Below, one piece after another: positions 23,304 to 34,464 of a DNA stretch of 64,000 nucleotides. The translations under genes and the position numbers were made by a program. Below the pieces are notes generated by a model that ran no database searches, was not told where the DNA came from, and saw only the letters and a program-made list of their open reading frames with translations. The DNA is from Diphasiastrum complanatum (lineage: Eukaryota > Streptophyta > Lycopodiopsida > Lycopodiales > Lycopodiaceae), in NCBI GenBank assembly GCA_029204225.1, contig CM055097.1, positions 27,125,039 to 27,189,038 of the forward strand, given 5' to 3'. The number at the start of each line of letters is the position of its first letter. Position 1 is the stretch's first letter.

Positions 23304-23463
23304 CTTCTATTTTCTGAATAACTCTAGACGCGGCTTGCTGATGGATGTATGAAAAATGCTGAGAGGGATGCGAAGATACCACTGTATCGACTCTGACTTG
23401 CTGTGATACCACTATATCAGTTCCAAAAGCTCTGATACCACTGTATCAGCTCTAATTTTGTAT

Positions 23464-23475
23464 GCTCTGATACCA
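23464..23475 (-). promoter_or_regulatory. Primer-binding site of element B, with upstream decoy copies
   Basis: The minus strand reads TGGTATCAGAGC one base from the LTR end. Three further GATACCACT-type copies lie within the next 90 bases of the leader (23392-23450). Confidence 0.8.
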
Positions 23476-23476
23476 T

Positions 23477-24406
23477 TGTACAAAAAATAATAAAAATTCT
23501 TCCACAGAGAACACAATGAAAGTTTGAATGAATCAAACTAATATGGGTGTCTTTAATCGGGTTTATTCCTTATCTATGTATTAATAGAACAATGTTTACC
23601 TTGATTGAATTTGCGTGCGGAAATAATATGTGGAATTAAGAGACAACTTAAGACAATTTTAGACAAATAGAAACTATTGATCAAAAACAAATTTATAATT
23701 CTGAATCAGAATCAGTATACATCTCTTGTTGTCTTATCTCGTTGTTGTGTCTCTGATTGAATGACCCTTGTGAGTCTCTTCAGTTTGAGAGTGTGTGAGT
23801 GTTTTTACAACGAGTAGTGCACATGTATTTATATTGCTATAGGACAGGTCTTTTGGCCTTTTAATTACAGGTCTTGTTTAATTCTGTAACAGTAGATCTA
23901 ACCGTTTACGACGGTGGATATTCAAATAAACGCTCTGTTTCCAAGGTCGAATAGTTTATGTTCGCGAATATTTCGCGACAGTCTGTCTCTTCGTCACAGC
24001 TTCGTGTTTTGTGAATTATTTGCGACACTTGTCTCTTCGCGACATTTTCGTGTTTTGCGAATTGTTCACGATAGACGAAAGTTTTTGAGCTTGAAGAAGA
24101 ATCCAAAATATTTTGCGAATTGTACGTGAAAATTTCGCGACATCTGAGGTTTGAACAAGAAATAAAATCTTTCGCGACAAGATTCTGTTCGCGAATATTT
24201 CATCCTTCAACAAAAAACCATAAGCTTTTACAAGAAACTGTTTCGCGAATTTTTCGAGTTGGTTGCAACTTATATTTTGCAAATCCTGCGAGGTTGATCA
24301 CGAATCGAAATGTTTCGAGTTCTCATTCGTTCTTTTCTCATCCTTTGTCAAGTAAACTACGCACTTTGTTAGTAGAATCGCGATCTGTCTGATCAGGTGT
24401 TCTACA
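23477..24406 (-). repeat. 5' LTR of element B (930 bp)
   Basis: It is TG...CA bounded on the minus strand. The U3-side half (23890-24300) has many TTCGCGA motifs (for example 23953, 24139, 24190, 24241). A TATA-like 'atttatattgc' lies near 23827. Confidence 0.65.
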
Positions 24407-24954
24407 AGCGCAACTACTAATAAGCAGTAAGCGCAATAGCAATCTCTAATCAACTTCTAAAAACTGAGCTAGAATGCTCAAGAGTGTTCAAGCTCGCAGG
24501 CTTGAGAGAGAGCTAACTATTCAATACTTGATCTTTGAATTGATCTGATTTGATGTTGAAATATGAACAACTATTTATACTAAGTTATTAGGTCATCAAA
24601 TGTGGCTGCCAGCTGGCTGGAGTCTGCTGGCATTCATCCAGTTCTTCTCAGAAGTTGCTTGTTCATAAGCGGTGACATTTGGCCGTAAACAGCTTGTCTG
24701 CATAAATGAACGTAACTATCACTCTGCAGAAATGAACGTAAACTATCATCAGAAAAAACGACAGTGTCGGCTTTTTGCGAAAAATGTGACTGTCGCAAAA
24801 TCTCATTTCCTGAATATTGGGGTAGCCCCACACTTTGCCGAAGTCATTTTCTTAACATTTGAGGCACTTTGAAAAAATGCGAAAATGCGACTCTGCATTT
24901 TTGCTCAGAATTCCTGACAGGCGAAAAATGCGAAAAACGTGACACTGCATTTTT

Positions 24955-25644
24955 CTAGATCCATACAATGACAATGCAAATAGGTTCCTATCATGCGATA
25001 GTTCGATCCCAAGGAAAAAAGCCTATTTTCAAGACGTAATGCAAGCTTACAATGAATCCCTAACTATTAATAGGCATTAATTCTAAATCAATCACAAATC
25101 AATCTTAATTTTTCCTCTCTCTCTTTTGTCTCATAGAGATAGAAATAACAACAAAATTTAACAAATGCAAAATTCGATAAACATCAAACTACAATAAACA
25201 TGAGAGAGATTGGGAAGGAGAAGCGAAGAAAAAACTTCTTGTTTTCATTGATAAAAGATGGGAAAACCCATCGGACTACAAAAGAATGCATGTAGAAGCA
25301 CAAAAATTTAATGCCAAAATGGTAGACTCTCCACCTTTCTTTGACCCACTAATTATAGTGGAGAATGAGGCATTTGGCCGTATTGGCTATTGGCAAATTT
25401 TTACCTCTTTACATATTTGAATTTCAAAATAGGTAAAAAACACCATTTATTCATCTAACTTGACTTTTAGGCCACTAATTGTTTTAATTTTGCAATGGCA
25501 TTGAAAGTGCTATTATTTCTAACTATCAAATGAAATAAGGATGTGCTCATTGGGTTGGACTTACACACACAGGGTGCCAGAGCCCTATACTTATTCTTCT
25601 ATCTATTATGTGCTATTTACATGGTGTACCACCAAATGCCAACA
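24955..25644 (-). repeat. Gypsy-type LTR related to 894-1602
   Basis: Read on the minus strand it begins TGTTGGCATTTGG after a purine tract (TTTTGGTGGGGATAC). It shares blocks such as GTGTGTAAGTCCAACCC with the LTR at 894. Its left limit against LTR-A is approximate. It is a 3' or solo LTR; the adjoining interior (25645-25700) matches the 3' interior of the first element. Confidence 0.65.
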
Positions 25645-25699
25645 GTATCCCCACCAAAATTGGTGACGGCCCCATGACACCTATAAAAATAACATTGCT

Positions 25700-27051
25700 A
25701 AGCTACGTTATTCTTGCCTATGCTTGGTGAGGTATGATGTCACTCATTTCATAAAGATGAGATGTGGAATGTGGCAAGAACAAGGAATATACAGCCTCTA
25801 GCCATCGAGTAGTTGTCCAGGTAACAAAAATTTTCTCCCACGATCCACCAAGCATCGTTGCTCTATAGTATAGCCTTGCCATCAAATATTGTTTTGAATT
25901 CTCCCATGATTTGAATGGCAAATTGGGATCAAATGCCAATGTAAAAATCATCTCACTTCGTCTTTATTTTTGCCAGGTATGCCAAATCATGGGCAAATGT
26001 TGCAGCTTCACTAATGCTCGGATCTAGAGAATCTCTATATTGTTGCACAAACAATCATTTTTAAAACTCTAACATGAAAGACAATTGACAATTGATTGCC
26101 ATTGTAGCTAGAAGTGTTGTCTCATGTGTCAAAATTGTGTCAGCAAGCTTTTATGACATCAACTCCTAATAAATGAATATTTGTTTATTTCGCTAATAGT
26201 GGCACAAGTAAGATAGTCCAAGTACTACCATTGATCTAGCTTTGTAGTCGTTGGCATTTTGTTTATAACTTATCAAATGCTTCTACCATGCATACAACTT
26301 GGTCAAATTTTTTGATTTCAATTAGATAGTTTCAACTTAACTCATTCAACCATCCTCCATTGTAGCCGAGCTGGATCAGAATTGCTATTGTGTTCAATAT
26401 AACACAAGCTCAAATCCCAATTGTTGCAAAGTAGGGATATTTTAGAGCCTTACGCTCCAAATTTGGCTAGGACTCCTCATAGATGCATGATGAAGATATG
26501 TGCCTAAATTGATGCTAATGCAAGTAACTACTATGAGGATATTGGCTATTGTTGCAATCCACGACAACTTGATTGGAGGACCAAGTGTGTACTAGCTACA
26601 ACATATCCACAATTTACCATCCTAATAATCCTAACAAGTAGCTTGTGCTTTGGTACGTCTACGTCATCAATGGAACACTTACCAAAAGTGTTATTGTTCT
26701 TTCCCATTTTTCAAAGTTCTACATCTACCTTGGAACTCTAATATTCCTTCCCATGCACACAAGTGGATTAGCCCTCTAGACCTCAAGGTAAACAAAGTTG
26801 TTAACCATTAAGCATAACTCAAAGAACAAACTTTAAATGGCAAAAGTTCTCTTAAATTAATTACTACAATTTTGGTTCCCTAAGTACGGTTGCTTGACCT
26901 TCACTACGAGGATCCTTTCACGTGATGTAGAAAACCAATGCTACCCATTGAGATTATCATAAATAATATTTATAATATTCCAAGATCAAAGTGTACCTGA
27001 AGAACTAGCTTATGTTTTCAGCTCATAATCAGAAAGTTCACCACATGCGTG

Positions 27052-27054
<3 letters not shown>
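25700..27054. other. Unassigned intergenic DNA
   Basis: There is no supported gene. Sequence is AT-rich with only short open frames. Confidence 0.4.

Positions 27055-27133
<79 letters not shown>
27055..27133. repeat. (GA)39 microsatellite
   Basis: It is a pure GA run. Confidence 0.95.
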
Positions 27134-27135
<2 letters not shown>

Positions 27136-27612
27136 TGTACACATGGATATACACGGTAGGAATCACATTTCTTTACTTCAAATGTTTTGAGGAGCACCAA
27201 ACAAAGGTGGTACTATCGTCTCTGATCTTTCACCCTCATAGACAGCAAAAGCTTGAAGAATTATAGTCAATGATCCTAGAAGGTAACTAAGTGAATTTTT
27301 TTATGTCTACACCTAGATTTTTGTTAGATTGGAGCATGAATAGGTCGTGGTATTAGACAAATTCAAATTATTCTTTTTCTTACAATGTACTACAATCCTT
27401 GTATCATGGCATCTATAGATGAGCACAGTGAATTTATTCTTTGTATTCAAAGTTGCAAATTCATTGCTTATAAAGTAGATAACAATGTAACAAGGTGAAC
27501 CATGAGTTACCAACAACAATATCAAAGGCTTCATGTAGCATAGGAGATTTGATAGAGAAACGACTGCCCAAGTCAAGTCCAATGCACTATAGTTTGACCA
27601 TTATCTAAGATA
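27134..27612. other. 3' flank of the SdpI-like gene
   Basis: This probably holds the 3' UTR of the minus-strand gene ending at 27613. Nothing else is visible. Confidence 0.4.
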
Positions 27613-30600
27613 TCAACCAAGTAAAGGCTCGCTCAACTCATCTCTTGACAAAAGAGATGAATAGATAAAGATGTATGCATAAGGAACCAGCCATAAAATG
27701 AGGGTCCCAATAAAGAATCCAATGCCAAGTTGAGCGACCACAGAAACCACAAGCAAAACTATCCCGAATATAGGAAACACCCAACCTGCAACAGCACTTC
27801 AAAGAATCGGCTGTGTTAAGAGATTAAGCTGGAGCCAAAGAGGGCACTGCCCAGAAGATGCAATGGTCCCCGAGTGAACAAATGAAGTGAAAGCTGAAAA
27901 CATTCACATTAGCATATTTTAAATGATGGCTACACCACAAGTTCAACCTTTGTGTTAGAAGTAAGAGAGTAAGCCTTTTGTTGCAGCAAAAACAAAGTAA
28001 TCAATGAAACCTTAGGGAGTAAAACAAGTGTGTTACGAGTGGTAGAAGAGACACACCAGCATGTGCATGAGTTTTCTGCCAATTAGTTTTGCTTGCTAGT
28101 GTCCAAGGAGTCAATATTCCAATTGTGTGATTCGGCTCCACATACTGTAGTTTTCAAACAAGTCAGCTTTGTAAGAATTATCAAGCATGTAAAGTTGAAA
28201 AAGAATTTACCAAACAAGCTCTTGCTTAAAAGCTGAAAGGATTCATAGCAGGTACTCCAACTTCCTTTGCAAGTAAACTTTATATGGACTTTCTTGATCA
28301 AGAATGAGGTTAGTACCTGTAAATTGTATCCTAACCAGATGAGTAACCAGATAGAGATACTTGCTGTAAGAACTCGGGGATGAAAGTCATGGCTACTGCT
28401 AGTGGCTGCATCCAGCAGACTGAAGTTTTGGACGAAGAATAGAAACAATGCCGGCAGCACAATTATGTGGGTTGCTGCATGTTTAGAACCACCTCTATGA
28501 TCACATACGAAACATGTTAGTATGTACAAGTTGCTAGCAAAACAACTCGACATGACACACATAGAAAGAACACTACAGATGTAAAGAGTAATCAAATACA
28601 AAACAATGGTTGAGTAATAATTCCCTGGAGTATATTCTTTGATTTACTGAATGTAATCTGAAGCTATGCTAGGCTAATCTCAAGCTACTCTTCAACACAA
28701 GAAGCTAGTCTCCAGAAAATCAGCCAAGCGTAATGATGCCTTGGAAGGTACTTAAATCGTTGAGGCCCAATTTAAGGGTTATGACCTCCAAGTTAGATTT
28801 TGAGGACAATAATGATCTTTGTCACTAACCAGAAATACTGGAACATGACCGAATTTTGCAAATTCTAAATCATGCATTAGGAATGCCAGCCAAATGAAGG
28901 CATCAATATGAGCCCAACAACAGCCATATACAATAAGAACTATGCTGCATAGAAAATAATACCATGTCGGTCTACACTCTAATGGAGAATGCCACGTAAA
29001 GGTAGGAATATGAAGTACGACTAAAGCATGACCCCTACCACATGCTACTATGCCAATTGTATAGATCAAAAGTGTCACATGAAAATAACAGTAAATGACA
29101 CAATTTAAACGAGTATACTTTAGCCAGCCTGATAGACAAAAAATTCCAAGTCATATGATCTGACACATATGAATAGATCCCAAGCTAGTTGTAAGCACGA
29201 AAATGCCAACTAAAAATAGCAGAAGATGGCTTAGAGCCCTATTCATTTATATAGAGATCAAACCTATGATGTCAAAACAACAATAACTGACTCACGCACA
29301 AATGCAACCCAATCCAACCAAGTAGACCACAAAGAAGATTCATGTGGAAGGGTGCAGAGCATCCAAAATTGTGGGCCAAGATTGTATTTAAAATGGATTG
29401 TAATAGTGAATCAATTGTGATACAAATGTAATGGCCAATGGCCATAAAAGAGCACGTAAGGATGGCTCAACCAAGGAAGAGTGAGAACCATATAAGATGG
29501 AAATAATAGAGTAGCAGATAACAGGGGTTTTATAACAAGAAAACAATCATAATTAGTGAGAAGAAGAGAACCGAACATGTAGAACGAACTTTGCCGCATA
29601 TAATGAGATCACAAGCCAACCTGCTAGACAATGAGGGCTAATTTTTACACGAGACAACAATGTTAAAATAGAAACTCAAAGCCAACCCTCTAGGAGTGCC
29701 AGCCAATGGTACTATCCCAAGCTATTCGAAGGATCATGAATGGGCGCTTCAACGAATGACTCAAAGAATGCTAATAAGCCCAACCATGAAAACCATGAAG
29801 ATCATGCATGTGCCATGAACAGCGATTGCCAAATCCAAGTCTAAACTTGATGCGACACTGATAACCATAAGTGTTGAATGATTATAGAAGTAGACCCCTC
29901 GATGTCAAAGGATGCATAGTTGCCCACATCATATATCAAAGAACAACTGTAACTGGAGTGGTCACACTGCATGAGAAGCTCCTGCAAAATGACTAGAACA
30001 ATGTCACATATAAAAACCACTATAGGAATACGTGTCTCTACCGGAGGTATTCAAGATGAACTGGCTCTGCAAAAAGAAAAAGTCTGTTGCAAATGTTTGG
30101 AGTTCTAAACCACTCTTTGATGCAATTACAAAGCAGAGTAGTAAGGCTTCTTACTCACCCTCAATCTCATTATGTTAGACAAAAATCAGTGCACGGGAGT
30201 AGCTGAAACTATCAAAAACCCTTGATTGAAGATTCTTGAAACTTTAGATCCAAACAGAGAAATCTTTTATTTTACTCCTTTTCAAAGTCATACCAAACTC
30301 TAAAGCCAGCATTCCAATATCTGAGCAAATGCTCTATTCAAAGTCATACAAAATGGAGCCAAGCTCTCTCCAGTTATAAGCAAATGCTAGATTGTCTCTG
30401 CACATGCATGCATAGGAGTGGCACTCTACTTGCAAAGGTATGAAGAGCATACTAAAAGAAGCCCATAATCGTGATTGCCATATGATTTTCCAGAAAAAAT
30501 GGATGTCTGCCAAGTAGCAATCTATTTCCAAATCAGAAAACATGTGAGATTGTCTCTAGCATCTTGAAGCTTTAGAAGATTTGACCTAAGAAGAGGTCAT

Positions 30601-31835
30601 AACTTATTTGATTGAGTACATGTCAAAAAACATTTAATGCGAATAACTCAGAGAAATGACCAAGTTTCACAAAGCAAGAATGCTGGTGTTGAATGTCATC
30701 AGTGCCCAATTCTGTAAGGTCAGGAACCACTAAATAATACAGTTGCAGACGAACATTTTCAAAAGTGGTTTCCGCTACCTAATTTCCAGGAGTTCAGATG
30801 GAGATGTCGCAAGTTGTGAGGTCGATATGTAAGGATAATGGGGTGCCCTGACCCAAAGGGACCTATGAGGTGCTTACATGATCTGAGCTCAAAGCAGTCC
30901 TAAAGGATACATGTGGCACTATTTATTCTTGAAGTGCATTATATTCTGAGAGATTGACATTTCTGAGGGATTTACAGGCTGCAACGAGATTCGGCAGATT
31001 CTGTGGACTTCTGAGACCATAAAAAAGACGTGAACCATGGCATGATTTTGAATGTAACATGCCTGCAGAATCCAGATTATGAATTTGAAGTGCATAGGTA
31101 TTTTGCAAAAACAGTTTACAGTGAATAAAAAATCTGAGGAAATCGGAGGAGGATATTATAGCCTCCTATATAAAATCAAAAAGTGTGCGCCATAAAAGAT
31201 TCAGCCATAAACTAAAATGCTTTGCCAATATTTTACCCTTAAGAAAGGAATTTCTAGTGAGCTTGGATTGGATCTGACGGCCGTTCTTGGTCTAATGGCA
31301 TCGCGAATATTTTACAGCCATTTTACCAAATGGAAAGGTCACTAGATTCTCCAATGAATAAGGAGATAAATGCTGCCCAGTTTTGTTGAAAAGGTGGCCA
31401 AGTGAACTCTGCCATCCTAAATACCAGCAGGCTCAAATGCAATCTTGCATGCAATAACCACTCAAGAGCAAGGCGTATATGTAAGAAAAATGTAAAGCTT
31501 ACCCTTGCCTGCCCAGTTCCTTATCTCGTACAACAAAGAAACACACAATGAAAGGGATCAAGAGCTGCAACACTGGCAGCAAGAAGAGACCCAACCATTT
31601 GGGCACCCACAATGACGGATTCCCTGCATATTCACAATGCAAAGGCCACGCATTTGTAATGCTGCTACCTACAAATTCTTCACTCCAGGAACTGTGCATC
31701 AAGAGGATTGAAATACCACTCACCGCTAAAATCCCACCACAGCGGCACCTTGTCTGGCGTCGCTGCATACTTGAGAGCTGCAAAGACGGCACTGGAGAAG
31801 GCAAGAAGAGTTGCCAAAAGGATGGTGCTACCCAT
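27613..31835 (-). CDS. SdpI/DUF1648-like multi-pass membrane protein, five exons, 223 aa
   Basis: Exons on the minus strand: 31835-31724, 31623-31503, 28494-28317, 28144-28057 and 27785-27613. All introns are GT-AG, the phases join exactly, and the 672-base CDS has no stop. Intron 2 is 3.0 kb with a TACTAAC branch site (28517-28523). The product has an N-terminal hydrophobic segment (about 4-20). Next comes the DUF1648 signature (about 23-46: YAATPDKVPLWWDFSGNPS, WVPK) and helices at about 47-69, 86-105 and 119-134. A hydrophilic loop carries the SdpI signature (about 138-166: EPNHTIGILTPWTL, NWQKTHAHA). Two last helices (about 168-210) and a short polar tail ending LSEPLLG complete it. Bacterial SdpI is about 207 aa with the same order and is known as an immunity and signalling protein against the SdpC toxin. 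Here the usual Arg of GIRTPWTL is Leu. The plant function is unknown; a membrane location is predicted. Confidence 0.85.
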
Positions 31836-31846
31836 AATGATTAATC

Positions 31847-31866
31847 TCTTCTCTTCTCTTCTCTGA
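31847..31866. repeat. CTCTT-type tract in the 5' leader of the SdpI-like gene
   Basis: 'ctcttctcttctcttctctg' lies just upstream of the ATG (GA-rich on the gene strand). It is likely 5' UTR or core promoter. Confidence 0.5.
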
Positions 31867-33000
31867 ATGCTCCCACCTCTCTGTCTGTGTCTGTCTGTGA
31901 TTAATTTGCGTGGATCAAAGAAAGAAGAAGAAGGATTTTTGATGATCTAACACTTTGACTTCTGCACAAGGCGCTCCCTTTTGTTGAGGACTCTCTGTTT
32001 TTTTTGTGCTTCTTTAGGAGAAAAGTTGCTTCAATGCTTTTACAATTTTTTTTTTTTCAAATAGATTTCTTGTACGTAGCTTTCCTTCTTTCTTCTCCTT
32101 GTTTTTTTTTTAATAAAAAAACTTCATGGGCACCTTTCAATTTTTTCTGATTTTTTTAATAAAAAAATTCATGGCACCTTTAGGCTAAAAGTGAGTATAA
32201 AATCACTAAATTTTGTTTAAGTGCATCTTTTGAAAATCTCAAGATGCACAAAAAAAAAAAGCAATAAGTTCATTGATTTAGATAAGGAAGGCCGATCCAT
32301 TGTATTTTTGAAAAAGGTAAAAAATGATCTTACGAAGGGTGAACCTCTAATGTGTCTCAACTCCTCATCTTTTCTTTATGATCGGGGACCATGGAGATCC
32401 CCATGAACCTCTAATGTGTCTCAACTTCTCATCTTTTCTTTATGATCGGGGACCATGGAGATCCCCATTATGCATGAAATGTATCATATTTAGCTCTGAA
32501 AATCTAGGGCTTCTCATGGAAGGTAGGGCCCCAGTCCAAGGGCCTTCCAAGCTAGGAAGGCCTTTGCCCAAGGGCAAGACACAAGCAGCGCAGAAGGTCA
32601 AGTTCTCCTGCATAATGCATAGGTGCCAAGGTTTTTTTGAGAATTTTTGTCCAATATATTTTTTGTGAGTTTTTTTTACGACTTTTTGATTTTTATTGCC
32701 ATCTTCCCGTAATGATCAAGTGTGATTTTCTTTTTTACAATCTTAAAAAAATTGATGTAGGCCAAATGTGCATGTGGACAGCCAATGACAAGCATGGCAA
32801 TTCGATTAATCATGAAGACACTAGTTCTCACAAAATCGAAGACAAAGGAACAATCACCAGTAGATTTATTGGTGGTTCATCTCAGTAGAATTGTTAATCA
32901 AGGCACAAATTACAATTCAAGAGTCAAAAGTTTAAAGTAAAAGCAATGATATGCCACTATCATCTATGTTGAGCAGTGAGTCCCCCCCCCCATCTAGGCT
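31867..33000. other. Promoter side of the SdpI-like gene and intergenic DNA
   Basis: No gene is seen. Poly-T runs occur near 32047 and 32107. A 64-bp tandem duplication occupies 32341-32468 (gaacctctaatgtgtctcaa units). A short match to 8925-8955 lies near 32768. Confidence 0.5.
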
Positions 33001-33876
33001 CTAGCCTCTAGCTGTCCGCCTCCGACGTTGTCGTCGTGGAGGCACTGGCATGTCCTCAAGCTCAATGTCATCCTCCCCATCATCAGAGTCACCCTCATCC
33101 TCCTCATCTGATCCCTCACCCTCAGTGGCAGATTTCTCATCTAAGTCAGAGCCAGAGGGACTCTCAGAGGTGTCTGAGACTGCTGCATGGCTCGAGCCCT
33201 CTCCTGCGCTCCTGGTCCTGCGTGCTGCAGCTCAAGTGGTTGGCCTTGCGCAATGCACACAAGGAAATTGGAATCGGGACTTAGGCTCGACATGTCACAT
33301 TACTTTTAACTTACAATTTACAAGTTACAATCTAGTAATCTACTAACTACTATCTAGTATATCTACAAAACTTCAAAGTACTAAAAGCCTACTAATATAA
33401 TGCAGTGAATTGGAAAATCGGGCATCAAAATCAACCTGTAGCTGCTAAAGCCTCCCGATGGAGTATCCTCCTCCTCTTGTGATCTTGGTGGCAAGTCTGG
33501 AACCTTTGCCACATCGATCTCATCGAGATTAACCTACAAAAATTTTAATTAAACCAAGATTTCGATTCTCAATAGTAAGTACTAGTGAACGATTTCAAAT
33601 AAAATAACAAATTTGAAATGTAAACGTTGAAAGTTGAAACTTGAAGCCTGAAGGTTCTTAGTGTAGACTCTACTATCTAGACAAACCATGGTAGATACTA
33701 GACTCTATAGAATTCAGATTAATCATTACCTGTATGGGCTCCCCGGTCTCTCTTAGCTTCTTCACCGTAGATTGGCATGTACATACACCAACCTCTCCAG
33801 CTGCGCTATAGAAAGTCTGTTTCTCCTCTTCGTATGAATAAGAGAGAACACACTCCAATTTCTCTCACATGCAACT
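33001..33876 (-). pseudogene. hAT-family transposase 3' end, fossil
   Basis: The minus strand shows the hAT dimerisation motif (33880-33770: CERNWSVFSLIHTKRRNRLS, then QLERLVYVHANLR). An exon-like segment flanked by AG and GT follows (about 33535-33437: VNLDEIDVAKVPDLPPRSQE). The acidic tail typical of these proteins comes last (about 33180-33001: GEGSDEEDEGDSDDGEDDIE, ending RRRRTARG and a stop at 33001-33003). Stops lie after the first segment. The N-terminal BED finger and catalytic core are absent; the upstream side is replaced by a gypsy LTR at about 33880. Confidence 0.75.
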
Positions 33877-33879
33877 TAT

Positions 33880-34464
33880 TACAAAGCTATCTGAATACAC
33901 TCAAAGCACACCAAAGTAGGCTCCGAAATATCCACTTTAATTGATTTCTCTTCAAAGTACATGGCAAACTATCCACATAAACACATAAGAGCACTGCTAC
34001 TAAGTCTCCTCCCAGCTTGCATAGATTATGATGAGAAATGCCTCTCTCTAGGCTCACTTATACACAATCCTCAAGCACCCACTTAACCCTGACCCTTTCC
34101 TAACATCGACACATAGCGAACCCCATGCACATCGACACTTGCCACTTGGCAGTACCCTGACACATTGGCAAGTGAGTAGGAGGATCGTCCGACCCGTGTC
34201 ACTCATGCACTGGACCAAGTGTCTCAATGATCATATGACATGTGTCCCATTGACCGGTCAACTCTTCTACTTTTTAGGAGGTCAATCCAGCAGCCTCTAA
34301 ATTAAGACCCAGTACCCTATAACAAATATAAATAGGACAACAAGTTACCAGAAAACTGCTATTTACATTTTTACAAAACACCACAGGCCGGTTTGAGCGA
34401 TTAATATTTACAAATTTACAAGTTTGACATGTTCACTCTGAGGCAGGAATATAAATACATAACA
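33880..34464 (-). repeat. Probable 3' LTR of a gypsy element
   Basis: On the minus strand a purine tract (GAGGAGGGAAGGAA) follows the integrase end and TGTTATG starts the putative LTR. The left limit is set by the hAT fossil. TATA-like 'caaatataaatagg' lies near 34323. There is no partner LTR. Confidence 0.5.

Larger units (their letters stand above)
21498..24406 (-). mobile_element. Copia element B, gag-protease only, nested in an LTR of family A
   Basis: LTR sequence is present on both sides (21498-21891 and 23477-24406). The minus primer site is at 23464-23475. The right LTR begins TGTAGAACACC and ends TTGTACA on the minus strand. The left LTR is cut at about 21891 and joins coding sequence, so a deletion removed its 5' part together with integrase, RT and RNase H. 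Flanks agcat/agcgc match at three of five positions, which is a weak target duplication. Confidence 0.75.
21064..24960 (-). repeat. LTR of copia family A, inverted and split by element B
   Basis: 21064-21497 and 24407-24960 (right limit approximate) together match, in reverse, the LTR at 35345-35907. The two segments align to adjacent parts of that LTR, so the intervening 2.9 kb is a later insertion. The outer minus end reads CTCTTTCCAACA. No primer site or internal sequence lies next to it; its left neighbour is the truncated RT of C. It is either a solo LTR or a 3' LTR whose element is lost. Confidence 0.65.

Noticed and set aside
28083-28601. 172-codon minus-strand frame taken as a gene by itself
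   Set aside because: It merely contains exon 3 of the SdpI-like gene read through into introns; phase and splice sites favour the five-exon model.
28779-29078. Minus-strand frame of 99 codons inside intron 2 as an extra exon
   Set aside because: Exons 2 and 3 already join in phase (GG|A) and the protein matches SdpI length without it.
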